This document shows, piece after piece, positions 21,138 to 34,079 of a DNA stretch of 64,000 nucleotides. The stretch covers positions 13,422,995-13,486,994 of the forward strand of contig CP141142.1 of assembly GCA_035235625.1 (NCBI GenBank). Reading direction: 5' to 3'. A program made the translations under genes and the position numbers. The stretch is from Saururus chinensis. Taxonomy: Eukaryota; Streptophyta; Magnoliopsida; Piperales; Saururaceae. Position 1 is the first letter of the stretch; each line of letters begins with the position of its first letter. The notes beneath the pieces are model-generated. The model was not told the origin of the DNA. It searched no databases and worked only from the letters and a program-made list of their open reading frames with translations.

Positions 21138-24100
21138 CATCCTTCCCTCCTTATAGGAATTTTATCCCCAAAATTCTCTGTTGGTTGGTGGTAAAAAGAT
21201 GAGAGCATTTCTCCTTTACTTCGTCTTTTCGCTCCCACCTAGCTTCTTCAACATTGTGATTTCGCCATAAGACTTTCACCAACATGATCAACTTGTGTCA
21301 AAGGGTCTTCTCCTTCTTGTCCAATATATGCACCGTTGCCTCCACGTAGCAAAGATCCTCTCTATGCTCCAAGGGTTTAAAGTCTAACACATGGGATGGA
21401 TCCAGCTCATACTTCAAAAGAAGTGAAACATGGAAAACATTATGAACATTTGCGAGCTAAGGAGGTAGGGCCGCCTAATATGCCATAGTGCCAATGAGCT
21501 CAAGACTTCAAATGATCCAATAAATCAAGGAGATAGTTTTCCCTTCTTGTGAAAATGAACGACACCACGGGAAGGAGATATTTTCAAGAACATATGATCA
21601 CCCACATCAAACTCTAAGTCTTGGTTTCTCTTGTCGGCATAGCTCTTTTGTGACTTTGTGTCATTTGCCCACATCAAGCTCTAAATCAGATCTTCTCTAC
21701 CGATTGTTGCACAAGATGAGGACTAGTAAGAAGATGTTCCCTGACCTCACTCCAAAAGGGGAGATTGGCAGGGACACCCATAAAATACCTCAATAGGTAC
21801 CATCTTAATGATCGTTTGATAACTGTTGTTCTAAGAAACTGTACCAATGATAGGTGCTGCTCCTAACTGCCTTTCCACTCAAGTATACATGCCCAAATCA
21901 TATCCTCAAGTGTTTGGATTGTCCTCTTAGATTGCACATCGGTCTGGGGATGATAGGCTGAGCTAAGATGCAACGATGTACTCAAGGCCTTCTGGAAACT
22001 TTGCCAAAAATGGGAGGTGAAGCAAGGATCGTGGTTGGAAATAATAGTCACTAGGACACCATGCAACCACACATCCTCCTTCACATAAAGGGCAGCTAGC
22101 ATGTCCAAAGAGGTAGTCATCCTTGTCACTTGAAAATGCGCTGACTTATGGAGTCTATCAATGAAGACCCACACCACGTCGTTACCGCACGATGATCTTG
22201 GGAGTCCGGGAACAAAGTCCATAGCTACCATCTTCCACTTCCACTCTAGGATAGGAAGGGGTTGTAGCAAACCACCTGGATGGATGCTCCGCCTTAACTT
22301 GATGACATACAAGGCATTTGGACACAAAGGAAGCGATGTCTCTCTTTATACTGCTCCACCAAAAAGTCCTCTTCACATCATGATACACCTTGGTTCCCCA
22401 TGTGTGGATGGAGAATGTAGAGTGGTGTGCCTCCAATAGAATACGCTCCTTAAGGTTCATGAAATTCAGCAAACACAACTGGCCTCTATAAGTCAAGCCC
22501 CCCCCCCCCCCATCACATCTCTCCTTAAAATCAATCACCACCCTCTCCCTCAACTTAACCTTCATGGCTAGGGTCTCCTCATCTCTCTTTTGAGCTTCCA
22601 CCATATCATAAACCAAGATAGATCTTATGAAAAGTTTGGCGAACCAACTACATGCATCCTCCACAACTAACTCCAACTTAAGCTCAATGACTTCTTCATA
22701 CAAGAGCCATTCTTGAATGTGCACACAAGCAACCGAAGTGGCTAATTTTCTACTAAAGGCATATGCCACCATGTTAGCTTTCCTGGGATGATAAGAGATA
22801 ATAAGGTCATAGTCCTTAAAGAACTCCAATTATTTTCTTTGCCTCATGTTCAATTCTCTTTGGGTGAATAGATACTTCGATCTCTTGTGGTCAGTGAACA
22901 CCTTAAACTTCCCATCATAGAGATAGTGCTACCAAATCTTCAATGTAAACACCACAGCTGCTAACTCCAAGTCATGAGTAGGATAGTTTCGCTCATGCAC
23001 TCTAAGTTGACGAGATGCATAAGTTACCACTCTCCTATGCTTCATAAGTACACAACTCAAACCACGAAGTAAAGCATCACTATAGACTAGAAATCCACCA
23101 CTCCCCAAAGGCGAAGTCAAAACCGAAGCTGAATTCAACCTCTTCTTGAACTTATGGAAGTTTTCTTCACATACTTGACTCCACTCAAACTTCTCATTAT
23201 TCCTTGTAAAATTGTTCATTAGACTTGCAATGTTAGAGAAACCCTCAATGAACCTCTACGTAGTACCTCATGAGCCCTAGAAAGTGCGGACCTCAAAAGC
23301 ACTCCTAGGTCACCCACATCTCAAAATGACTTCCACTTTGGAAGGGTCTACCGCCACACCATCCTCAAAGATGAAGTGGCTAAGGAATTGCACCTCCTCC
23401 AACTAGAACTTGCAATTGTCAAACCTTGCATAGAGTTGGTTATCCCGCAAAGTCTGCAAGACGATCCTTAGATGCTCCTCGTGCTCTTCTTTGCTAGGCA
23501 AGTAAATCAAGATGTCATCTACGAAGATAATAATGAACTAATCCAAGTACGTCCTAAAGATTTTGTTCAATAAGTCCGTGAATGATGTTGATGCATTAGT
23601 GAGGCCAAAGGGCATCACCAAGAACTTATAGTGTCCATACCAAGTCCGAAATGTTATCTTAGATACGTCGTTAGGATGGATACGAAGCTGATAATAGCCC
23701 GACCTCAAGTAAATCTTAGAGAACACCTGAGCTTGCTGTAATTGATTAAACAAATTGTCAATACAAGGCAAGGGATATTTGTTTTTAATGGTTATCTGAT
23801 TCAATATCCGGTAATCAATACATAACTGGAAAGAACCATCCTTCTTCCTAACGAAGAAGACATATGTGCCCCATACTATATGGCTCCAGCCCTATAAGGA
23901 GATGCACTCCATCGAACATACCCTTTATCGATCAAATCCTGCAACTAGGACTTGAGCTCCTTGAGCTCGGCTGGAGCCATATAGTATGGGGCTTTAGAGA
24001 TAGGAGATGTGCCTAGAATAAGATCAATGTGGACCACGATCTCCCTCTCCGGAGGCAAACCCAATAAGTCACTAGGAAACACATCCACATACTCCTACAC

Positions 24101-25798
24101 TACCCGCACGGACTCAAGAGAAGGCAATGCCACACCCTTCCCTAAAATTCTTGCAAGCAATGTTTTAAACCCCTTGTTAATATGCTTCTTGGCCTTAGAA
24201 GAAGACACCAAGAATTTTCCACTAGAGCACTTCACACCCTGGAAGATAAAAGGCTCAATATCCAGCAAGGAAAGCACCATGTTCTTCCCACGGTAATCAA
24301 TATGCACATGATACATAGACATCATGTCCATGACCAAAATCACATCAAATTCAAACATAGGCAAGATAATCAAATGAACATACAACTCATGCCCATCAAT
24401 TCACATAGAGACCTTCTCAAGATATTCCTCTGCCCGAACGGAAGACGAAGGAGTAGACAACATCATGCTCACGAGCAAAATGTGGTGAAATGAATGAATG
24501 AGATAAACCGGTATCAAATAACACTTAGCATAGTGAGAGACAATTATGATCATACCTTCCACTACCATCGAGGTGTTGGGCTCTTCGTGAGCTGAAATGA
24601 CATAAACTTTCCTTTCGTTGGCCAACCTCTTTCCTTGTGCTTCTTGCTTCCCGGCTTGAGGTCTCCCCTAGTGCTTCCCTTATGGCCCTCCCTTCTACCT
24701 CAGGCCTTGATTCGGTGGCACCAGTGGGTGTCTTGGTGCATTACCATGAGTGTTCCTTGAACACTCCATCTTGTAGTGCTCTTTTTGCCCACATAGGTAG
24801 CATGTGATGTTGGCACGGCGGCCTTGGTGGTCCAACTGCACATGGTTGGTGTGGTTCCTCACATAATGACCATTATGAGGCCTTTGATCCCTTCGAGCAT
24901 GGAAGTCCTCTTGCCTTGGCCTCTTGGGTTGCTACCCTTTCTTCTTCATATATTATTTCGAGTCTTTTACCACAACAATGACCATCTAGAGTACCTCTGC
25001 CAAATTCTTATGTCGGAAAGGGACCACTCGGACTTTAATGAATGGCCTAAGTCCATCCTTGAACTTTTTTACACACTCATACTCATCACCAAAGAAGTGA
25101 GGTGCAAAGCATTCGAGCTCAACGAACTTAGTCTCATAGGCCAAGACTCTCATAGAACCCTACTGAAGCATTAGGAACTCCTCTTTTTGCACATGTACGG
25201 GGAAATACTTGTCATTGAAGGTTGACATAAATTTCTCCCAAGGGATGTCCACATGCTCCTGAAACTGCTGCCTCTCCATAGACAACCACTACCGCTGTGT
25301 CTTGCCCTCAAAAGTGTAGACTGCAAGGCAAGTCTTCTCCTTCTACACACACTGCCTAGCACTGAAAATCTTCTCTATATGGAGTCTCTAATTATCCTCC
25401 TCAGAAGTGTCCAAGTTCCTTTGGAAACTAGGTGGATTAATTTTTTAAAACCCTCCAATGAGAGATGCTTTGACCCGCTGCTACTAGCATGCTCAGCTAA
25501 GATGACCTATGTCAGCCCCTCTGTGGCAATCAACACATCATCAACTCGGGTCTCGAGCCACATGGTGATTACTAGAGCTTGCATGATTAGATATAGCGAT
25601 CTACACAATAGCTAGACATTAATCATAAGGCCTAATAACACAAGCAACACAAGCTTTAAGCAACACAACAGCAAAGAATTTAACGTTGCTAGTATTGTCT
25701 ATATCTTTTATCACCTCACACCCCATTATCATTAAAGGCTCGTTACCTAACCTCATTTTCACTTGAACAAAGACATGCTCCAATATCAAAAACTTACT
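21138..25798 (-). mobile_element. Tekay/Del-type Ty3 chromovirus, broken
   Basis: In minus orientation the usual order is present: gag (about 25600-24800), a CCHC zinc knuckle CYLCGQKEHYKMEC near 24780, the protease region (about 24600-24100), reverse transcriptase (about 23900-23400, with a VDD active-site signature), RNase H (about 23220-22750), integrase (about 22450-21850) and a chromodomain-like end (about 21400-21200, with KVLWRNHNVEEARWERKDE). The order and chromodomain place it in the chromovirus branch, most like Tekay/Del. It is an old fossil with many breaks (ten or more), without an intact gene. Confidence 0.75.
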
Positions 25799-27204
25799 TG
25801 TCACACCCCAGTGCACGCCAACCCCGAGCCGAACCTAGTCCAAGGTGATAATGGCACGTGGCACGATAAAGTATTGTTGGATTGCGGAAGACTTAACCCC
25901 TACTCGCGTAGTTCACTGTGGGCGCACATCAACTTTGTACATGACAAAAATGAGCAACAAAAGACTACTAATTAAACATTAGTTCACATTCAAACTCACA
26001 TACTTATCTTAAATAGCTCACACATGGCTAAAGTATAAGAATATAAGCCCACAATGGCTAATAAAAGTCTAAGCCAACACTAGCTAATAAAGTGTGAAGT
26101 ATGAACAAGTATATAAAAGTCTCAATACAACATGCTATACAAGTAACCATAAAACCCATGATCTCCAACCAACCTCTCCTAAGGATTACCGCCAACCACG
26201 TGCTCCACATAAAGCCCATCAAGACCACTTACATGGCATGACATGTAGCCCCAAAATAAAACATAGCTAAGAGGGGTGAGCCATAAGCTCTGCAAGGGTT
26301 TTAAATGTGGGAAGTAAATCCAAATATGACAACACAAGCGCAAACACATAATACTAGTCACATAGTCAACCACAATACCCATTCATCATGGGTTAACTAC
26401 ATAAACATGTGGATTCATATCATAATTTACAATCCACAAGCATCTACTTATGCCACATGCATGTCATGCTGCCTCTAACATATCTCATCAACACATTCTC
26501 TTGCCATTTGCATATCAAGCTACGTGTAATATATCTCATCAACACATTCTTATTACACTTGCATATCATGCTATATGACATATCACATCATCAGATATTC
26601 AAGCCACTTGCATATCATGTCATATCTATTATCTTTCATCATCACATGGCCATGCTGCCTGCATGTCATACTATAACCCACATTATCTCATCATCACATA
26701 TGCATGCCTCTTGCGCATCATGGATTCAACATAGCTCATACACATACTCCTCATTTGTAAACATGTAAAATTTTGCTAGCATAAGCACATCCTGCATGAA
26801 AAACTTATCAACATAAATATATCATGGATATCTATTTCTCAATGAAAACATTCATCCTGCAAATCAAGTGTCTCAAACACACTATCCTGCATATCATGCA
26901 AATTAAACCATAACCACATGTGTAACACAAGCTCCATTATTTCTACACATCCAGTGTAAATTAGCATAATCTACAGACACATGCATCAACAAATGGTGAA
27001 TGTATCAAAAATAGAGAGAAATAAACCTGCTCAACTAGTCAAAAACCTTGAGCAAAACTACTCATCAAAGCCAGAGCCCCGAGCACAATTGCTCATCAAG
27101 ACAATCCTAGCACGACATGTGGTATGCCGGTGCACTCAGACAGACCACTTGGATTCTCAGGGTCAAGATATCTCATTAAATAACACACTTATAGCATTCC
27201 ACTC
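25799..27204. other. LTR-like DNA next to the Tekay-type element
   Basis: The plus strand starts TGTCACACCCC at 25799, which is the complement of a chromovirus LTR end, so this may be the worn 5' LTR of the element at 21138-25798. Between 26430 and 26760 there is an imperfect tandem array of about 65-bp units built on CTTGCATATCATG and ATCTCATCAACACATTC. No gene is seen. The pairing with the LTR at 20518-21137 could not be shown by eye. Confidence 0.4.
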
Positions 27205-28816
27205 TATCACAACCTTAATTTTTAAAATGCCTTTTTATAATAACATGAACAATAAGTCACGAGAATTTTTTTTAAATACAAAACAAAACTATTTGATTAA
27301 ATATTCAGGTGATGATAACTAGGGTTCACAAATATGAATATCAAATCATATGATCATTCAACATAAAAATTACTACATGTGAGGCTGATACAACCATCAA
27401 TATGCACCATAAGATATATCACAATAAGGCAAAAATTTAGGGATTCAATAAGCAATAGTATATCATAAACTTATGCTAAAAAATTTGGGATTAAATCAAC
27501 AAGATTATAGCATAAATAAAGCCTGACAATCAAGTATTAAATTGACAATAGTATAGTCTAGACTGGGGTTGAAAATTAGGTATTCAATCAGTAGGATTAT
27601 AGTATATACCAAGGGTGAGAATTAGGAATTTAAATAAGCAAAATTATAGCATAAATCAAGGCTTAAATTCATGATTGGAATTAGCAGAGTTTGTACATGA
27701 ATTAAACAATCAAATCAGGGATTAAACAATCATGATTATAGCATAAGTTGTAAATCAGAGATTAAACAAGCATGATTATAGCATAAATCAAGTCCGAAAC
27801 CCATGATTGAAATTAGCAGAGTTTGTACATAAATTAATGAATATGTATGTATGTATATATATATATGATTTGAAATCAGAATAGGGAAAAGGTAGATGAG
27901 AAAAATCAGTAATATGCTTGCATGAATTAGGGCTAATATAATTGAGAGAAATCTGAATCATGTATGCTAATATATTTGGCAGAAATCTGAATCATTCATG
28001 ACTAATTAAGGCTAAATCTTGACATAAAAAACTAATACACTGAGGCTGAAATAAGACTGGATTACATCTACCAAAACCTCATGCTTATGGGTGTAAAAAA
28101 ATGCTACCTACCTCTACCAATTCACCCCTAATGCTCCTAGCCCTTGCTCTTATGCTTCTTAGCCTTGAATTGAGTCCAAAGATGGTTGCTTTGTCCCCTC
28201 TAATGCTACTGGTTGTGGATGTCCTTGATGGGAGAAGGAAGAAGAGGGAAGAGATGGGAGGCCGAACCAAGCCCCCCCCTCTTTCCTTTTATAAATACCT
28301 TATCCTATTTCCTAGGGGTGCCCCCTACTATTTAAGGGTTGCCCCTCAACCTCTTCTAGCCTAGTCCTTCCTCTCTAGGACTCTCTCCCTCTTTCAATTC
28401 TTAGTTATTTTAGGATTTTCAATTCCTAGTTCTTTTAGGACTTCTAATTCCTACTTATTTTAGGACTTCTAATTCCTAGTTCTTTTAGGACTTCTAATTC
28501 CTAATTATTTTAAAACTTTTAATTCCTAGTTCTTTTAGGACACCCAATTCGTAGTTCTTTTAGGACTTCTAATTCGGGTAAACATGTCTTAAGTGATTTG
28601 CTCTACTTCGAACAGTCATATCTCCCTCATCCGAACTCTAATTTGCACGTTCCTTGTGGCATTTCGAAGCTGTTTTTGTCTACTTTCCATCTATATAAGT
28701 TCTATCCACTAATCGCAACTGATGATCAAGTAATTCTCATGAGAATTTCAAGGGGTCTAATATCCTAATTTCACATGGTTGACTTCGGTAATTTAGAAAA
28801 ATTGTGGACGTTACTA
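27205..28816. repeat. Gypsy LTR with internal tandem repeats
   Basis: The start TATCACAACCTTAATTTTTA and the end near GGACGTTAC match the two ends of the longer LTR at 39722-44824, so I read this as an LTR of the same family. Inside, 27430-27840 holds an irregular array built on GATTATAGCATAAATCAAG, and 28396-28570 holds an exact 25-bp array. A TATG/TA microsatellite lies at about 27840-27868. Confidence 0.5.
28396..28575. repeat. 25-bp minisatellite, seven units
   Basis: The anchor AATTC recurs at 28396, 28421, 28446, 28471, 28496, 28521, 28546 and 28571, exactly 25 bp apart each time. The unit is close to AATTCCTAGTTCTTTTAGGA plus CTTCT, with substitutions but no length change. Confidence 0.85.
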
Positions 28817-29990
28817 CTACTCATCAAGACCGAACTCAAAATGAAATCATGCCCCTTGGAACCCAAACCGATTTGATAAGTCTTTGATCCATTAATCCGA
28901 TAATCAATGGCATCCATGTGCATCTAATCGATCAAACATGACTAATCAATATTAATGTCATTTATAAATTATTTTCATGATGCATGCAACATGATACATA
29001 CATGAGCAATAATGCTACATAAGTCCAAATACAAGAGACATGCTAAAATCAGTCCACATGTGCATCAATCATGGCCCATTGGTGTCAAATAACATCACAA
29101 ATGTCTATACAAGTGTGTACATCAATAGTAATTTTCAAGTCAAATAATAACTCATTCAAATTATAAGAAATTAGATTAATGGAGACAAAACAAGAAACAA
29201 CCAAAATATACATGAATGGAAAAAATTGTCATTTGGCCATTCGAATGCCTTGGTGGGTCACTCGAATGACTCGCCGTTTGATTGGCCAGATAGCTCATTC
29301 AAACAATATGCCTTTCGAACACACTTAATAGTTTATTTTATGCCCATTTTTGGTCTGTCTTCAACCTCACGAAAATTAAAAAGAAAATACCCAAAATGCT
29401 AAGAAAATTCTCAAATCACTTCAAAACTTTATGATATCAAAATGCAAACCAAACACATGATAGATCTAACTATTCTCATGCTTAATCATATGAAAATCAT
29501 CATAAATGATATATTTTTTACTAATATGCGATTAAAGCACATAAATAAGTAAAAACCCACTTGAACCATTCAAACATGAAATTGAAAGCATAAAAGCACT
29601 TGAGATGACCTTTAAGAAGTCCTTAGATCGAAAATGAAGCTCTAATCCTCAAGAAACCTTACCTAAAATTAGGGTTTTGATTAATACTTAATCAAAATCA
29701 ACTATTATGCTTAAATAACCTTTAATACAAGTAGATTTATGATTTTCTTTGATTAAAAAAAAAATCTCTTTTAGGGTTTAAAATAGAGATTAAAAATAGT
29801 ATTTTTAATGAAATAAATCAAGAATCCATTTAGGGGAATGTGAAGAGTAGAGATAAGTGTAAATCCGGAAGATTAAAGCTTAAAACTCACCTAAATTAGA
29901 TTTTCCTATTTGGGCAATGAGGATTAGGGTATCACCTTGCCTCCTAGCACAGCCTTTTCCCTATTGGGAACTGAGCTAGGGTTTGTCCTT
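28817..29990. other. AT-rich DNA between LTR fragments
   Basis: No gene is recognised. Text such as TTCGAATGCCTTGG and CATTCGAATGACTCG near 29240-29320 looks like LTR interior. The stretch is probably retroelement debris. Confidence 0.35.
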
Positions 29991-29999
29991 ATATAGTAA

Positions 30000-30413
30000 G
30001 TTATTTGGGTATAAATACAAACTATTGGGCTATAAATATGAATTATAATACCCTAAGTGGCTAATTAGGCTCATTTTAGGGCTATAAATGCGAATTATAA
30101 CATACTATGAGTTCCAATTTCCAATCCATCCCACCTACGATTTAAAAAAAAATCGAGTCAATTCCCAAAGTTCAAATAGTGAGACACAAAAAAACTCTAC
30201 AAAGTCCGATTTTTCTTGTTTCCAGAAGGTGAATTTTAAATTTTCTAGTGATTTTGCAAGTTTTGGCCATGAATGAGGTTCCATCCAAATGTATACTGAC
30301 GTGATTCCGGTAAAGTTATGAACTTTTGCAAAAATCATCGGCTGATTGAGGTGTTAATTAGGCTTGAATCAATTTTGCGGTAAGGTCTTTCTCTATCTCT
30401 AAATCGTATGTTC
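30000..30413 (+). repeat. Inverted copy of the 20518-20890 LTR segment
   Basis: On the minus strand from 30413 the order matches 20505-20890: ACGAACATACGATTT, AGAGAAAGACCTTACC, then ATACATTTGG and ACTAGAAAATTTAAAA. The two copies face opposite ways, so they cannot be the LTR pair of one simple element. Confidence 0.6.
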
Positions 30414-32149
30414 GTATACACAATGCCTGATACATCGTGATATGGAATACATGACGTAGTTACTACTTTTATCTCCTTAGTGGAATGTCATGTTATCAAG
30501 GATACAATATGTACTATATCGTGTTAATGATATACGATATTCGATATAGATGTCTTCTTATCGTGCATGCATAGCATACGTAACATGTTATTAATAGCAC
30601 GATATTCTAAAGTCGACATTCAATTGTTGTGCTATCGTGTTTGAGAAGGCATCATATCATGAATCAAATAACATAATATATTCATCTACCGTGTATTTGT
30701 ATGTTAGTTACATAATGTGAATCAACGTGACTCTTTGATTTTGTTCATAATCCATTGTTGATATAAATATGTATAACATCTTTTACATACGAAGAGTTGC
30801 AAGAATACAGTCAATTGGTGGAATTAGTTAAGGCATTAGAAGAGAAAAAAAAGAGAATCTAAGGGAGAAGACCAGGTCTGGGAACAAATAGTATCCCCTC
30901 TAGACATAGACTATAAAAAACCTCTTTGAATCGAGGCTAGGATCCAAGGCAATCTTGGTAGAGACTAGGTTCTACCCAGTATACTATTGCGAGCCAATAT
31001 AGTCTTCTTTTGGATGTTCTAAAAGGTGAGTGCTAGGACGACTCACAAGAAGTTTTTAACATTTAGGGCAAAATACTACCCCTCATAGTCAAAGAAGTCG
31101 TACTAATAACCGGTTTGAGTTCGAAAGGGCCATTGAAGTTGGATAGCGGTGAGGGAAAAGATGCCCAAGGTAAGGAGAAAATATTAAAAAGTTCTCCCTA
31201 GGGAAGTGGTCAAAGAATAATTTGATTAAAGAAATTTTGAAAGAAGTGGTTAACAACAAGTCGATTGTTTTTAGAAAGGACTTAGTAGAGCAACAAATCC
31301 ATATCTTTGTGTGACTTCATAGATGACATGATACTTGTGGGGAGGTAAAATTAGGTTGGGGCTGTTCATGATATGTTGATTCAAGGCATATCATCAGCCC
31401 ACAGAAACATAAATCTCACTATATTGGATACCACTTCAGTTCATAAGGAAATACTAGAGAGTATCTGATAAGTGATAGACATGGAAGAGCATGTTCAGCA
31501 GTAAAAGGATAAGGAAGACGTCACTATGGTGCCACACAACCACCTTGATCTACTGATGGTATTCCACCTGGAGATTCAACATGTTGAAGATCAGAAGACC
31601 ATCAAGCATTTTTCAGTGCACCCACACAAGGAATGGCCCATGGTGACTCTTCTCCACACTGACTATGTGTCTCTACTTTGATAATATGGTATTCTTGAAC
31701 ATATGTTTTATTACATAGTGTGTTATTAATCACTTGAGAAGTGAAAAGTGGAAAATGTTACTTCTGTTTATCACTTTATTAATAATACGAAACATCTACA
31801 TATCATTGTATCAATAACATGCTAATTTTTAAATGATAATATTATGTATCACCACAGTATTTGTGATTACACGACATCAATTACGTCGTGTTATTAGTTA
31901 CATGATGTATTCACATGTCATGTTTTTAGTGACATGATGAATTGTTTGTTATGTTATCACTAACATGGATTTTGTTGATAATTTTAGGTCATAGACGTCT
32001 TCAGCCAACTTTTGGAGGATCATAATGCAAGATATCCTGGCCTTTATCCCAACATTTTTTTTTGGATAATCCCAATCCAGCACTAGTACAATGTTGGGAA
32101 GTAGCAAGCCAAGGAGGAGATGCTCCCTAAAATCATTGGTAACTTGATG

Positions 32150-32561
32150 AGGAGGCTGAATGTGAACACCGAGAATGGTTTCATTCCAATCTACGTCACT
32201 AGACATTTTCTTTTGTTAATGTCCACTACAGGGAAAAAAAGTCTATGTGGTATAACCCACTAAAGAGTGACTACAATCGCCACTTTGCAAAGGTGGTCCT
32301 CATTCAGAAACATGTTGCCCATGAAATAGAGAGGCAACAAAGTGGCAAATGATGAAGATCAACAAATGGCCATATCAAGAGATGAACGAAGACTATTGTG
32401 TGTTCTTCATGTATTATATAGCGAAGCAGACCGGAGGAATCTTTCAACCTGATTTTACCCAAACAAAGATCAAAACTTTGGTCAAGCCTCATATTTGTGT
32501 GGGAATTCTTCATGGGCGAATTGTTCTAGAATTCGATCAAGAAGTGAAGGCATTGTTATAA
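32150..32561 (+). pseudogene. Ulp1-like (C48) cysteine protease fragment in the MULE
   Basis: The end of an Ulp1/SENP-like domain can be read: YNPLKSDYNRHFAKVVLIQK, then KWPYQEMNEDYCVFFMYYI and ADF-less sequence through FQPDFTQTKIK. The Q-x-(N)-x-D-x-C pattern around the catalytic cysteine is seen as QEMNEDYC at about 32382-32405. Two adjacent TGA codons and a frame change near 32230-32350 break the gene, and the histidine-bearing part upstream is poorly kept. Such domains remove SUMO-like tags; in MULEs their role is unknown. The gene points toward the transposase (convergent arrangement). Confidence 0.55.
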
Positions 32562-33084
32562 GGCAATACACAATACACAATTCATACCAAGACAATACAC
32601 AATTTATAAATAGACTCAATTGTTTTATGTTGGTTCCCTATCATGTAATGTGTGATAGCCTATTGTAGTTGATAACACGACTCATGTGTCGTTAATGTAA
32701 GATTCATATTGTGTAATTTGTGATAGCGGATCATGTAATCAACTATGCGACATTATTTTAGTCATTCAAATGCTAACATGGTCAGTTAGTCGTGCATCTA
32801 ATTAATTGACCTATGGTTATGTCATGCCATGATATTGTGATGATTGTGTCATCGAAACCACGACTCTGAGTCTTATCATATCATGAATAACGTGAGAAGG
32901 ATGGTTTTGCAAAAAATAAAATATGGAAGACATCGTTGTATGCGAAAAACATTCAAAATTTTATTAATTATTTTCTTTACATAACAGGAGTCCATTACAA
33001 TGATACTATTCTTTACAACACACAAAAAATAATACAAAAAATCCCTCAATCGACCACCATCTGTGTTCCCCTTCCATGATGAAC

Positions 33085-33170
33085 TACAAGGGATCGTCTA
33101 CCACAAACTGTCTCCTAGAGATTGTCCACCACCAACTGTAAGGGATCATCCACCACCAACTACAAGGGAG
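33085..33170. repeat. Short tandem repeat in the MULE
   Basis: About three units of roughly 30 bp built on GATCATCCACCACCAACTAC and AAGGGAGAG-like text. It may be part of a decayed coding region. No further role is visible. Confidence 0.5.
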
Positions 33171-34079
33171 AGAGAAAACACAATCAATACAATAGTAGAA
33201 ATTTTAAATATAGTTTATATAGATGACCGCATACCTACTATCTCTATGTCCATAGCCTAGTTAGCCAATAGATAAAAATGCGATTAAACAATCGGGACAT
33301 AGAAATTACACCTGACTATGATCCGTCTTCCCCAGAGGTGGATGAGGATCTCACATGTTTACTCATCCACCATATGGGGATGAAGAGTTCATATAGGGCA
33401 TAAATTACATGGCTAGATCAGCCCACTTTTTATTCAGTGGGCTGACCATGCTTTTCACATGGATACAAATGGCTTTTGATTCATCCCGACCATTTATCCT
33501 AGCAGTCTCACCAATTAGGGTCTTGATCTAACCAGAGATTTATAATGGCCAATTTGAGTCGAGTCTAGAATAAAAAATTGAGAATGGATGTGTGGTTAAT
33601 GTTAGCAAATTGGAAACAGATGTGTGTTTAATGTTTACGAAATGGACTCACTCTTTGTGAATGGAGTGACTCTTTAGAAATTGATCGTTAACTTAGTGTT
33701 ATTGTCGTGCTATCGATATTATGATGTTAAGGATATCATGTAATTGTTGACACAAAATGCAACATTTTATTCATTGAATCACTTATCGTGTAATTTTAAC
33801 ACGTAAAGCCTTTAGGATTGTTATCGGTTACATGATATGTTTACAGTGTTGAATGTTTACAAAAAAAAATCAAACTATTGTGTTATCGACTACATGATAT
33901 TTAGTAAACCTTGTACCTCAGAACATAATTGTACAATGGCATATCCTTCGGCTGGCTAAATAAAGGGGTGGTAAAGGCAACCTTGATTGGTGTTCCCCTT
34001 CCTTATATCATTTTCCTTCGGCCATTAGCCACATTCGTTGGGTCCTCTTGTGCGCTGGTACATTGTTTGAGGTTGTGAC

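Noticed and set aside
22499-22511. Run of 13 C residues
   Set aside because: A homopolymer inside a decayed retroelement, possibly an assembly artefact; no functional reading.
20518-30413. Reading 20518-20890 and 30000-30413 as the LTR pair of one element
   Set aside because: They are inverted relative to each other, whereas LTRs of one element are direct repeats.
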